35,411 nucleotides of DNA from Methylotenera sp. (GTDB lineage Bacteria > Pseudomonadota > Gammaproteobacteria > Burkholderiales > Methylophilaceae), in NCBI RefSeq assembly GCF_029945705.1, contig NZ_JAQSDC010000016.1, positions 1 to 35,411 of the forward strand. The letters run 5' to 3'. Below are positions 1 to 8,608 of the stretch, in pieces (position 1 is the stretch's first letter; every line of letters begins with the position of its first letter). The position numbers were made by a program, and so were the translations under genes. Under the pieces are notes generated by a model. The model worked only from the letters and a program-made list of their open reading frames with translations, was not told where the DNA came from and did no database searches.

Positions 1-96
1 GCATCACTATCTAACATGGTGCGATTAAATCGTATTTTTAGAGGTGCCCTATAGTCAAAAAGTAAATTTAAGCGTAATTAAATTTAAGAAAACCAA

Positions 97-1740
97 ATGA
101 TCTCACTCCCAAATATGTTGAAGAAGTTAATTTCACCGTTTAGCCAAGCTTCTAGCCAAACACGCGGTATTTTTCTTGTCGTTGCTTTCGTGATGCTCAC
201 CGGTAATTTAGCCCTATTTGGCAGAATCGTAGAAAATTATCCGCTCACAATAAGTAATCTGCCATTCATATTGTCGCTGACTTTATTTTTCACAATAGTC
301 ACCGCGCTTTTCTTTTTGCTGATTTGCCACGGTAAAGCGACACGTTGGATTTTGGCTATTTACCTGATAATAGTTTCTCAATCCGCTTATTACATGGATA
401 CGTTTGGCGTAGTGGTCGATGTCAGTATGTTAGACAATATTATGCAAACCAATGTGCAAGAGTTTGCAGGCTTATTGACGGTGAGCCTAGTTGTTAAAAC
501 AATATTGCTGGGCATTATTCCGGCTTGGTTAGTGATTAAGTATTTTCCAAAATCAGTGAGAGGCTTTGCTGAGATTCTGCCTAGATTGCGCGTATTAGGT
601 ATATTACTGTTATTGCTTATAGTGGTTGTGGCACCGTTTTCAGGCGGCTATGCATCTTTTATCAGGCAGCATAAAGCCACACGTTTTTATGCAAATCCCA
701 TCTATTCCACATATTCGATTGTTAAGTATGTGAATCAACAAATTAATGTTGCTAAAGATGTGCCGTTAAAACACATTGCGCTAGATGCCAAAAAACTGGC
801 CTCTAACGGAAAACCTGAATTAATGGTCATGGTGGTAGGCGAAACAGCGCGTGCAGACCGCTTTTCACTCAATGGTTATCGCAAAGAAACTAACCCTTTG
901 CTTGTTCAGCAAGGTGTGGTGAGTTTAAGCAATGTCAGTTCTTGTGGCACTTCAACCAGCGTCTCTGTGCCATGCATGTTCTCTGCGCTAGGTAGAAAAG
1001 CCTACGATAAAGAAACGGCTTTGAATCAGCAAAATGCCTTAGATGTGTTGGCGGCGCATGGCGTAGAAGTTTTATGGCGCGATAACAACTCTGATTCTAA
1101 AGGCGTAGCGAATCGACTAACGGTTGAAGATTTTAGAACGCCCAAATTAAATCCTATGTGTGAAGGTGAGTGCCGCGATATAGGAATGCTGACTGGCTTA
1201 GAGCAGTATATTGAAGCGCGAAAAGGCAAAGATATTTTAATCGTGTTTCACCAAATGGGTAATCATGGACCTGAATATTACAAAAGATACCCAAAAGAAT
1301 TTGAGAAATTTAAACCTGTTTGTACGACGGGTGAATTAAAAGACTGTTCGCAAGAAGAAATTGACAACAGTTACGATAATGCCATTTTGTATACAGATTA
1401 CTTCTTGTCCAAAGTGATTGATTTTCTGAAAAAATATGATGATGAGCGTGCTACTGCCATGTTGTATGTGAGCGATCACGGCGAGTCGCTAGGTGAGCAT
1501 GGCATTTACTTGCACTCTGCACCTTATATGGTGGCGCCTAAAGAACAGACACACGTACCTGGGATTGTTTGGATGGGTAAGAATTTTGATTACAAAAAAG
1601 AGCAACTTTTGCCACATAAAGATGATGCATTAAGCCAAGATGATTTGTTTTGTACTTTGTTAGTAACATTTAAGTTGGATACACAAATGTGCGAAGTCAA
1701 AAAAGGCATGTTGATGCAAAATTCCACGCTAACGAAGTAG
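97..1740 (+). CDS. eptA: Lipid A phosphoethanolamine transferase, EptA/MCR type
   Basis: Predicted inner-membrane enzyme that moves phosphoethanolamine from phosphatidylethanolamine onto lipid A at the periplasmic face. The 547 residues equal the usual EptA length. Residues 1 to about 215 form an N-terminal membrane domain with about five hydrophobic segments (DUF1705-like), and the rest is a sulfatase-fold catalytic domain. VGETARADRF contains E249 and the likely nucleophile T250. SDHGESLGEHG near residues 459-469 gives metal ligands D460 and H461. Several cysteines in the soluble domain fit the disulfides of this family. The ATG at 97 has only a weak purine stretch (TAAGAAAA) before it; a second ATG lies at 115. 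A TATAGT at 50-55 may be a -10 element. No two-component partner is adjacent. The family is certain; the exact acceptor (lipid A or another glycolipid) is inferred. Confidence 0.9.
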   Translation: MISLPNMLKKLISPFSQASSQTRGIFLVVAFVMLTGNLALFGRIVENYPLTISNLPFILSLTLFFTIVTALFFLLICHGKATRWILAIYLIIVSQSAYYMDTFGVVVDVSMLDNIMQTNVQEFAGLLTVSLVVKTILLGIIPAWLVIKYFPKSVRGFAEILPRLRVLGILLLLLIVVVAPFSGGYASFIRQHKATRFYANPIYSTYSIVKYVNQQINVAKDVPLKHIALDAKKLASNGKPELMVMVVGETARADRFSLNGYRKETNPLLVQQGVVSLSNVSSCGTSTSVSVPCMFSALGRKAYDKETALNQQNALDVLAAHGVEVLWRDNNSDSKGVANRLTVEDFRTPKLNPMCEGECRDIGMLTGLEQYIEARKGKDILIVFHQMGNHGPEYYKRYPKEFEKFKPVCTTGELKDCSQEEIDNSYDNAILYTDYFLSKVIDFLKKYDDERATAMLYVSDHGESLGEHGIYLHSAPYMVAPKEQTHVPGIVWMGKNFDYKKEQLLPHKDDALSQDDLFCTLLVTFKLDTQMCEVKKGMLMQNSTLTK

Positions 1741-1853
1741 TGCGTATAAGCAAATGATGAGTTTCTATAGTGCGCAAAACTTTTTTATAGGTACTAGGCG
1801 TTGCTAAGCATTAATCATCAAGCTTTAAACGATTATTATCAGGACAAGATTGT

Positions 1854-2366
1854 ATGAAAGAATCCAACAATATCGCAAAAGCAATGGCTGAAAAAAACTG
1901 GAATGAACTCTCAAGAGCGCAGCGCGAAGAAATCACCAAGATGCTTGAGCACATGGATGATGTGCGTGATGTTAATCAAGAGTATGTAGATCATCGTACC
2001 GTTGGTCAGCTAGCCGCAGATGGTGTAGCCAGAGTCGCTGGTTCATGGTCGTTTATCATATTTTTCTTGTCAGCCTTGTTGTTGTGGGCGTTCTTGAATA
2101 CTGAAATTCTCGGCCCTAGGCATGAAGCTTTTGACCCATACCCCTATGTTTTCCTAAATCTTGTGCTTTCAATGTTGGCGGCGGTTCAGGCACCTATTAT
2201 TATGATGTCACAAAACCGCCAAAGTGCACGCGATAGATTAGATGCTGAAATTGATCATGAGGTAAACGTGAGAGCAGAGGTGGCAATTCAAAACGTAGAT
2301 GCGCGTATTTCAGAGTTAACTCAAAAATTAGAAGAAGCCACTAAACTGATGGCTACAAAAATCTAG
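1854..2366 (+). CDS. DUF1003 family membrane protein
   Basis: A 170-residue protein with the DUF1003 layout: a soluble N-terminal part (residues 1-60, rich in charged residues), two hydrophobic segments at about 64-83 and 97-119, and a charged C-terminal helix likely to form a coiled coil. The segment MMSQNRQSARDRLDAEIDHE after the second membrane span is characteristic of the family. The function of DUF1003 proteins is not established. The start is supported by AGGA about ten bases upstream. The gene lies 113 bases after eptA and 27 bases before a small EamA gene in the same direction, so co-transcription with the latter is likely. Confidence 0.85.
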   Translation: MKESNNIAKAMAEKNWNELSRAQREEITKMLEHMDDVRDVNQEYVDHRTVGQLAADGVARVAGSWSFIIFFLSALLLWAFLNTEILGPRHEAFDPYPYVFLNLVLSMLAAVQAPIIMMSQNRQSARDRLDAEIDHEVNVRAEVAIQNVDARISELTQKLEEATKLMATKI

Positions 2367-2393
2367 TGCTCAATTAATGGAAGCGAGATAAAA

Positions 2394-2816
2394 ATGGAAC
2401 GTTGGGTAGTTTACGCAATTATTTCAATGCTCTTTGCGGGCTTCACTTCTGTTGTTGCCAAGCAAGGTTTGGTGGGTATTTCTGCGGAACTGGGCTTAAC
2501 TGTACGTACTATTTTTGTATGTATTTTTGTGTTGCTATTTGCGATATTAGCGGTTGACCCTGCGGAAATAAAATCACTACAAAAAGTGAACTACACGTGG
2601 CTTGCATTTTCTGCAATCACCACTGCGGGCTCGTGGATTTTCTACTACAAGGCGCTAAAAGTGGGTGATGTGGCTACTGTCGCTTTGATAGACAAAGGTA
2701 GCGTAGTCATCGCTATTTTACTAGCTTGGTGGTTGCTTAAAGAAGCTATTACTTTGCGTCTTATACTTGGTGCACTGCTAATTGTTGCTGGCTTGTTTGT
2801 TATCGCCAAAAAATAA
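2394..2816 (+). CDS. Half-size EamA/DMT-family transporter
   Basis: A 140-residue, almost entirely hydrophobic protein with about five transmembrane segments, equal to one EamA repeat (typical EamA proteins have two repeats and about 290 residues). The C-terminal half has the usual pattern of a short charged turn and the stretch LLAWWLLKEAITLRLILGA. Such single-repeat members are thought to work as dimers, like small multidrug resistance proteins. The substrate cannot be told. GAGA about eight bases before the ATG may serve as the ribosome site. It follows the DUF1003 gene by 27 bases. It appears complete, not truncated: it has its own start and stop and ends in a lysine tail (IAKK). Confidence 0.8.
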   Translation: MERWVVYAIISMLFAGFTSVVAKQGLVGISAELGLTVRTIFVCIFVLLFAILAVDPAEIKSLQKVNYTWLAFSAITTAGSWIFYYKALKVGDVATVALIDKGSVVIAILLAWWLLKEAITLRLILGALLIVAGLFVIAKK

Positions 2817-2892
2817 CAAAACCTTAAACTTTTACAGTTAAAAGTTCCTCTACGCCTTTAAACCTCCAAACTAGCAAATAGAAGTTGACAAC

Positions 2893-2931
2893 ATTTACTT
2901 AACGGTGTTAATTTAACGGCGTTAAGTAAAT
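2893..2931. promoter_or_regulatory. Tandem TetR operator over the tetR-RND promoter
   Basis: A perfect 12-bp inverted repeat (2893-2904 against 2920-2931) encloses a near-palindromic core. The same block reads as two tandem 13-mers, TTAACGGTGTTAA (2899-2911) and TTAACGGCGTTAA (2913-2925), 14 bases apart and each close to palindromic. A TTGACA at 2885-2890 with a weak -10 (TTAATT, 2908-2913) at 17 bases places the repeats on the core promoter. This fits autorepression by the TetR protein whose start codon is ten bases downstream. The repeats are seen directly; the binding protein is inferred from position. Confidence 0.75.
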
Positions 2932-2940
2932 TATTTTATT

Positions 2941-3573
2941 ATGCCGCCAAAACCAAAAACAGAAGCCGAACGTCAGCAATTGCGCACATTGATTATTGAT
3001 GCAGCACGTGAGTTATTTGTTGCGCGCGGCGTTGAAGCTGTCACTATGCGCGAAATCGCTAAGCGCATCGACTATTCTGCCACTAGCATTTATTTGCACT
3101 TTGCGGATAAAGAGGCCGTGCTACGAGCAATCCTGGATGTGGATATGTTAGCGCTAGCTAAGCGTTTAAATACCATATTACAAATTTCAGATGCTGTTGA
3201 GCGCATGCAAGCACTGGGATTCGCTTATGCTGAGTTCGCTTTATCTTTCCCCAATCACTATCGACTGATGTTTATGGCAGAGCGAACGCCTTGCGACCCA
3301 GAAAAGTCTAGCTTGCAGAAAAATAATGCCGAGCAAGATTCGTATTTTCTGCTAAAAACAGTCGTCAATGATGTGTATTTAGCTGGTCGTTTTAGAGCAG
3401 AATTACAGGATGTAGATTTGATTGCACAGACCATCTGGGCAGGCATACACGGCGTTTGTTCATTAGAAATTAATATGGCGCGTGATAAGTGGGTAAACTG
3501 GGCAGAAATTTCAGCACGTTTACAATTGATGCAAACGGTGCTGATACGCGGGCTTTTAAGAGAACCAACATGA
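2941..3573 (+). CDS. TetR/AcrR-family transcriptional repressor of RND efflux operon
   Basis: A 210-residue regulator. Residues about 10-60 form the TetR DNA-binding domain (AARELFVARGVEAVTMREIA, then YSATSIYLHFADKEAVL as recognition helix and following segment). The remainder is a helical ligand-binding domain (TetR_C type, with WAGIHGVCSLEI near residue 165). Its stop overlaps the start of the adaptor gene (ATGA), so the three genes are one operon and the regulator probably represses it until an exported compound binds. There is no Shine-Dalgarno sequence before the ATG (upstream TTATTTTATT), so translation may be weak or leaderless. The inducer is unknown. Confidence 0.88.
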   Translation: MPPKPKTEAERQQLRTLIIDAARELFVARGVEAVTMREIAKRIDYSATSIYLHFADKEAVLRAILDVDMLALAKRLNTILQISDAVERMQALGFAYAEFALSFPNHYRLMFMAERTPCDPEKSSLQKNNAEQDSYFLLKTVVNDVYLAGRFRAELQDVDLIAQTIWAGIHGVCSLEINMARDKWVNWAEISARLQLMQTVLIRGLLREPT

Positions 3574-4634
3574 AAAAATTAATCCTTCTCAGCATTGGCT
3601 TATTGCTTGTGGCTTGCCAAAAACCAGCTGAGCCACCGCCGCCACCAAGGCCTGCACTTGTTGTGATTGCAGGTGAATCCGCAGCGAATAATGCGATGGT
3701 ATTAGTCGGTGAGGTAAAGTCAAGATACGAGTCTAATCAAAGTTTTAGAATTGGCGGAAAAATTATTGAGCGTAAAGTAGAAGTTGGCAGCCAAGTAAAA
3801 AAAGGGCAATTGTTAGCGCGTTTAGATGCAACTGATACAAATTTGAGTGCGCAAGCAGCATCAGCCGATGTGCGCGCAGCGGAAGCTAGTTATGGTTTGG
3901 CGCAAGCTGAGGTTGAGCGTCAACGTACCTTATTCAACAAAAAATTTATTTCAGCTTCAGCCTTAGATATGCGTGAAGCTGAGCTAAAAACCTCGGCAGC
4001 GCGTTTGCAGCAGGTCAAGGCACAAGCTGCGGTATCGGGCAATCAATCGCGTTACACCGCTTTGATTGCTGATAGAGATGGCGTAGTGACTCAGATTCAT
4101 GCTGAACCAGGCCAAGTGGTAGAAGTGGGCGCGATGATTGCGCAAATCGTCGATACCAAGCAAATCGAAGTGCTAGTGGCGGTACCTGAATCTAAGATGG
4201 CTCATTTAAAAGTGGGTGATAAAGTCGCTATTAAACTATGGGCTGACCGAGCAAAAACCTATCTCGGACATGTGCGTGAAGTGTCACCGGCAGCCGATTC
4301 TGCAACACGTGCATTTGATGTACGCGTCACCATCAGTGATGCGGATGAAGCCGTAAAGCTGGGAATGACAGCAGGGGTTAGATTCGCGCAAGATGAAGTC
4401 AACGAAATTATTATTCCCTCAACCGCACTCACACAAATCAACGGAAAAAATACGGTATGGGTGATTGATAAAAATAATATAGCAAACCCGCGCGAAGTGG
4501 CAACGGGTCAATTTAGCGAAGCAGGCGTAGTGATTAAAAGTGGTTTGCAAGCTAACGAAATGGTGGCGATTGCGGGTGTACACACGTTGATTCAAAACCA
4601 AAAGGTTAAGCCGCAGCTGGCTGAGACTAAGTAA
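3570..4634 (+). CDS. RND efflux periplasmic adaptor (membrane fusion) lipoprotein
   Basis: A 354-residue HlyD/AcrA-type adaptor that would link the inner-membrane pump to an outer-membrane channel. The start at 3570 is preferred over an upstream in-frame start because it gives a lipoprotein signal peptide (MKKLILLSIGLLLVAC, lipobox LVAC, lipidated Cys16) and overlaps the tetR stop as ATGA. A proline-rich linker follows. Then come a lipoyl half (GGKIIERKVEVGSQVKKGQLLARLD in two parts), a coiled-coil hairpin rich in Ala and Gln at about residues 90-150, the second lipoyl half (DGVVTQIHAEPGQVVEVGA), and beta-barrel and membrane-proximal domains. The pump gene starts four bases after its stop. 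Confidence 0.9.
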   Translation: MKKLILLSIGLLLVACQKPAEPPPPPRPALVVIAGESAANNAMVLVGEVKSRYESNQSFRIGGKIIERKVEVGSQVKKGQLLARLDATDTNLSAQAASADVRAAEASYGLAQAEVERQRTLFNKKFISASALDMREAELKTSAARLQQVKAQAAVSGNQSRYTALIADRDGVVTQIHAEPGQVVEVGAMIAQIVDTKQIEVLVAVPESKMAHLKVGDKVAIKLWADRAKTYLGHVREVSPAADSATRAFDVRVTISDADEAVKLGMTAGVRFAQDEVNEIIIPSTALTQINGKNTVWVIDKNNIANPREVATGQFSEAGVVIKSGLQANEMVAIAGVHTLIQNQKVKPQLAETK

Positions 4635-4637
4635 TTT

Positions 4638-7600
4638 ATGAGTAACCAAGACTCTCAACCCAACGCGCAGCCAGCGGCTTCATCACGCTTTAATCTTTCA
4701 GAATGGGCGCTTAAGCATCAAACCTTGGTGCTTTACATGATGCTGATGCTCACCATTTCAGGTTTGCTTGCTTATACTAAATTAGGTCAGTCAGAAGATC
4801 CACCGTTTACTTTTAAAGTCATGCTAGTTCACACTACTTGGCCTGGCGCCAGTGCTGTAGAAGTAGAGCAGCAAATTACCGATAAGCTTGAAAAGAAAAT
4901 TCAAGAAGTACCACATTTAGGCTACTCAAGTAGTTTCTCCCGACCAGGCGAGTCGATGATTTTTGTGGTGATTAAAGACGATACCGTATCAAAAGATATT
5001 CCTGAAATTTGGTATCAAGTGCGTAAGAAAATAAGTGATATTCGTAACACGTTGCCGCAAAGTATAGAAAGCTTAACTTTTAACGATGAGTTTAGTGATG
5101 TGTATGGCAGCATGTATGCACTCACAGGCGATGGTTTTGATAACTTTGCACTCAAAAAACAGGCTGAAATTATTCGTGCTGAGCTTTTAAATACAGCTGA
5201 TGTAGCCAAGGTAGATTTTTTTGGTGAGCGTAAACAACGCATTTTTATTGAATTATCGAATGCTAAGCTTTCTACTTTGGGTGTTAGCACCACAACGCTG
5301 ATTGGTATTTTACAAACTCAAAATGCCGTGGTGAAAGGTGGAACATTTGATTCCCCTAAAGAGCGCATTCGTGTTGAGGTTTCTGGTCGCTACAACACGC
5401 TAGAAGAATTGCGTGAAATTAGGTTGCGAGCAAACAATCAAGATTTTAGGTTGGGTGACGTTGCACGGATTTATCGTGGCTATGAAAACCCGCCGACAAG
5501 TACGGTACGCTATAACGGTAGAGAAGCGCTATTGTTAGGTGTGAGCATGCGCCAAGGTGGCGATGTGATTGCACTCGGGCATGAGTTAGATAAGCGAATT
5601 ATTCGAATTCAGCAAAACTTACCAGTAGGTTTGAGCTTTGAAACTGTAACATCACAACCAAAAATTGTTGCAAATTCTGTCAATGACTTTGTAGAATCTT
5701 TAATAGAAGCTTTGTTGATAGTACTTGGCGTAAGCCTGCTTTCGCTGGGCTGGCGTACTGGCATTGTAGTAGCGATTTCGATTCCTGTTGTCTTAGCTGC
5801 TACATTTCTGGTGATGAACTCATTTGATATTGGGCTGCATAAAATATCCCTAGGCGCATTGATTTTAGCGCTAGGCTTGCTAGTGGATGATGCGATTATC
5901 TCTGTGGAAATGATGGCTTCCAAAATGGAGCAAGGTTGGGATAGAGTTCGCGCGGCATCGTTTGCTTACACTTCAACTGCAATGCCTATGCTGACTGGCA
6001 CATTGGTGACCGTTGCAGGATTTTTGCCGATAGCAACTGCTACCTCTTCTACAGGTGAATATACCCGTTCAATTTTTCAAGTTTCCGCAATTGCATTGAT
6101 ACTTTCATGGTTTGCTGCGGTGATATTTGTGCCTTATTTGGGCTATCATTTGCTACCTGACTATACACATGCTCCTAAACCTTCAAGATTTAAATTATGG
6201 CTTAGAAGCAAGCTGGGCTTGACTGAAGCGATCGATGATAACCACTATCACGATATTTATAACACCAAATTTTATCGTGCTTTCCGTCAGTTACTCACTA
6301 CATGCGTGCGCTATCGTAAAACCGTTATTGTCATTACGCTGCTCATGTTTGCTTTGTCGATTGCAGGTTTTAGTAAAGTGCAGCAACAGTTCTTTCCTGA
6401 TTCTACCCGCTTAGAAATCACCGTGGATTTACGTCTGACCGAGGGTGCATCGTATCAAGCAACCAATGATGAAGTTAAAAAGCTGGAAAGCTGGTTACGG
6501 CAATGGGATAAAAATAGGCAGAGCAAACATCAGGCAGGCCTGGATAACTTTGTGGCTTATATTGGCATCGGCAGCCCACGGTATTACTTGCCTTTAGATA
6601 TTCAATTGGCGCACAGAGGTTTTGCCCAGTTTGTTATTTTGACCAAAAATTTAGAGGAACGCGAAGCTTTACGAACTGATTTATTAAAGCTTTTTGAAAC
6701 AGACTTCCCATCGTTAAGAGCCTCGGTATTGCGCTTGGAAAACGGCCCACCAGTTGGATTTCCAGTACAATTTCGGGTAAACGGAAATGACTTACCTAAA
6801 ATACGAGAAATCTCGCACAAAATCGCAGACATTATGCGCAAAAACCCTAATTTAGCGAATGTGCAGCTAGGTTGGGAAGAGCCAAGCAAGGTCATGAAAG
6901 TATCTATCGACCAATCAAAAGCGCGTTTGCTAGGGGTGAGCTCGGTTGATATTGCTAATATGTTGAACGGCGCAATGAGTGAGCTCTACGTTACTGAGTT
7001 TAGAGAAGGCAATGAGCGTATCGATTTGGTTGCGCGCGGCGATGAAATTGAACGCACAAGGTTGTCGCGTTTGCCAAATCTGATGATTAATACACAAAAT
7101 GGCACCAGTGTTCCCTTGTCACAAATTGCTACGATTACTTCAGAGTTTGAAGAGGGTGCGATGTGGCGACGCAATCGTGTGCCATCCATCACTGTGCGAG
7201 CACATTTGCGGGGTCACATGCAAGCCCCTGTAGTCTCGGCGCAAATTGAAGAGAAGCTGGGTGAAATTAAAGCCAGTTTGCCGTTAGGGATTACATTAGA
7301 AACTGGTGGCGCAGTGGAAGAGGCAGGTAAAGGTGCCGCATCCGTAGCAAAAGGGTTCCCGTTATTCTTAGTCGTAGTATTGACCTTGCTGATTTTGCAA
7401 TTACAAAGTTTCTCACGGGTGTTTTTAGTCTTACTCACCGCACCTTTGGGCTTGATTGGCGTTACCATTGCATTGCTGGCATTTGATAAGCCCTTTGGTT
7501 TTGTAGCCATGCTAGGTACCATTGCCTTATCAGGCATGATTATGCGTAACTCTTTGATTTTGGTAGATCAAATCGACCAAGATAAAGCCTCTGGTATGCC

Positions 7601-7826
7601 AGAATGGCAAGCGATTATCGAATCGACCATACGTCGCTTCAGGCCAATAGTTCTCACTGCGGCAGCGGCTATTTTGGCCATGATACCGCTTACACAAAGT
7701 GTCTTCTTTGGCCCAATGGCGGTGGCGATTATGGGCGGTTTAGCCGTTGCAACTTTATTAACGGTATTGTTTTTGCCCGCACTATATGCCGCTTGGTTTC
7801 GGGTGAAAGTGCCACTAGAGGTCTAA
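4638..7826 (+). CDS. RND-family efflux pump, inner-membrane permease
   Basis: A 1062-residue proton-driven exporter of the AcrB (HAE1) type: a TM helix near residues 29-46, a large periplasmic domain, TM segments 2-6 about 350-500, TM7 near 555, a second periplasmic domain and TM segments 8-12 at about 880-1050. The proton-relay pair in TM4 is present as D417-D418 (GLLVDDAIIS). The TM10 position of AcrB Lys940 reads IMRNSLIL, so an arginine (R970) takes the place of lysine. The N-terminal region (SGLLAYTKLGQSEDPPFTFK) resembles the TriC/MexK-like subgroup, an impression from memory. It is the last gene of the tetR operon; the outer-membrane partner is probably the TolC-type protein encoded 0.8 kb downstream. 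Confidence 0.9.
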   Translation: MSNQDSQPNAQPAASSRFNLSEWALKHQTLVLYMMLMLTISGLLAYTKLGQSEDPPFTFKVMLVHTTWPGASAVEVEQQITDKLEKKIQEVPHLGYSSSFSRPGESMIFVVIKDDTVSKDIPEIWYQVRKKISDIRNTLPQSIESLTFNDEFSDVYGSMYALTGDGFDNFALKKQAEIIRAELLNTADVAKVDFFGERKQRIFIELSNAKLSTLGVSTTTLIGILQTQNAVVKGGTFDSPKERIRVEVSGRYNTLEELREIRLRANNQDFRLGDVARIYRGYENPPTSTVRYNGREALLLGVSMRQGGDVIALGHELDKRIIRIQQNLPVGLSFETVTSQPKIVANSVNDFVESLIEALLIVLGVSLLSLGWRTGIVVAISIPVVLAATFLVMNSFDIGLHKISLGALILALGLLVDDAIISVEMMASKMEQGWDRVRAASFAYTSTAMPMLTGTLVTVAGFLPIATATSSTGEYTRSIFQVSAIALILSWFAAVIFVPYLGYHLLPDYTHAPKPSRFKLWLRSKLGLTEAIDDNHYHDIYNTKFYRAFRQLLTTCVRYRKTVIVITLLMFALSIAGFSKVQQQFFPDSTRLEITVDLRLTEGASYQATNDEVKKLESWLRQWDKNRQSKHQAGLDNFVAYIGIGSPRYYLPLDIQLAHRGFAQFVILTKNLEEREALRTDLLKLFETDFPSLRASVLRLENGPPVGFPVQFRVNGNDLPKIREISHKIADIMRKNPNLANVQLGWEEPSKVMKVSIDQSKARLLGVSSVDIANMLNGAMSELYVTEFREGNERIDLVARGDEIERTRLSRLPNLMINTQNGTSVPLSQIATITSEFEEGAMWRRNRVPSITVRAHLRGHMQAPVVSAQIEEKLGEIKASLPLGITLETGGAVEEAGKGAASVAKGFPLFLVVVLTLLILQLQSFSRVFLVLLTAPLGLIGVTIALLAFDKPFGFVAMLGTIALSGMIMRNSLILVDQIDQDKASGMPEWQAIIESTIRRFRPIVLTAAAAILAMIPLTQSVFFGPMAVAIMGGLAVATLLTVLFLPALYAAWFRVKVPLEV

Positions 7827-7856
7827 TAAGTGTTAAAAGCTAGTTTAATCAACCAT

Positions 7857-7883
7857 TTGTACAGCACATGCATGCGTTATAAT
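7857..7883 (+). promoter_or_regulatory. Possible promoter before the PIMT-like gene
   Basis: A perfect -10 hexamer TATAAT lies at 7878-7883, with a partial -35 (TTGTAC, 7857-7862) 15 bases upstream or TTTGTA at 16. It sits in the 86-base gap between the RND pump and the PIMT-like gene and may allow pimt-tolC to be expressed apart from the efflux operon. The -10 is clear; the -35 is poor. Confidence 0.4.
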
Positions 7884-7912
7884 ATTGGAAATTGATAGGG
7901 AAAATATTTGCC

Positions 7913-8596
7913 ATGACACAAACAGAACAAATCACTAAAAATCAGTCAACAGACTTAGCGCGCTTCAACATGATAGAGCAGCAAATTCGCACATGGGAAG
8001 TGTTAGACCCCGTTGTGCTGGATTTGCTAGGCGAAGTGCATCGTGAAGACTTTATTGAAGCCTCGCAGTTAGGCCTAGCCTTTGCCGATGTAGAGTTGCC
8101 GATTGGCCATGGTCAGACCATGCTTTCGCCTAAAATTGAAGGCCGTATCTTACAAGCGCTTAACATTAAAAGAACCGATAAAGTATTACTGGTTGGCACT
8201 GGCAGCGGGTATTTAACTGCGTTGGTTGCCAAACTTGCGAAACATGTAGATGCCTTAGAAATAATCCCTGAGCTCTCTAAACAAGCGGAAGTGCGCTTAC
8301 ACAAGCAAAATATTCATAACGTGTCATTGTCTGTGTTAGATGCTTTCAGTGGATACACTACGGATAAGACTTACGATGTCATCGTATTTGCTGGTTCTTT
8401 GCAATTACACCCAAGCGCGGCTGAACAAATGTTGAATATTGGTGGTCGTATGTTTGCTGTGGTTGGTGAAATGCCCATTATGCAAGCCACGCTTACACAA
8501 CGCTTGAATGAAGGTAGCTGTCGTAAAGAAACACTTTTTGAAACTTGTTTGCCTCAATTAGTGAATGCACCCCAATCTGTTAAATTTGAGTTTTAA
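7913..8596 (+). CDS. Divergent protein-L-isoaspartate O-methyltransferase-family protein
   Basis: A 227-residue SAM-dependent methyltransferase-like protein of the PIMT (PCMT) family. The ATG at 7913 is chosen over the in-frame TTG at 7892 because AGGG lies about 12 bases upstream and the shorter form matches family length. It has the PIMT order: an N-terminal helical region (FNMIEQQIRTWEVLD), a substrate loop reading GHGQTMLSP (residues 65-73, usually GYGQTIS.P), and SAM motif I as VLLVGTGSGYLTA (residues 91 onward, usually with an acidic residue and Ile before GTGSGY). The changes at both motifs raise doubt that it repairs isoaspartate. Its place just before tolC (12-base gap) is a recurrent betaproteobacterial arrangement and suggests an envelope-linked role. 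Confidence 0.75.
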   Translation: MTQTEQITKNQSTDLARFNMIEQQIRTWEVLDPVVLDLLGEVHREDFIEASQLGLAFADVELPIGHGQTMLSPKIEGRILQALNIKRTDKVLLVGTGSGYLTALVAKLAKHVDALEIIPELSKQAEVRLHKQNIHNVSLSVLDAFSGYTTDKTYDVIVFAGSLQLHPSAAEQMLNIGGRMFAVVGEMPIMQATLTQRLNEGSCRKETLFETCLPQLVNAPQSVKFEF

Positions 8597-8608
8597 AGAG
8601 AATATTGC

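Noticed and set aside
61-88. Direct repeat TAAATTTAAG and a PmrA-like arrangement (TTTAAG-N5-TTAAAT) before eptA
   Set aside because: Only an approximate match to the PmrA box, too close to the start codon and downstream of the only visible -10; AT-rich sequence explains it.
3489-3569. N-terminal extension of the first RND adaptor into tetR
   Set aside because: The start at 3570 gives a textbook lipoprotein signal and the ATGA overlap; the extension would bury the signal peptide.
7604-7843. A 79-residue ORF inside the end of the first RND pump gene
   Set aside because: Out-of-frame shadow of a well-supported conserved gene.
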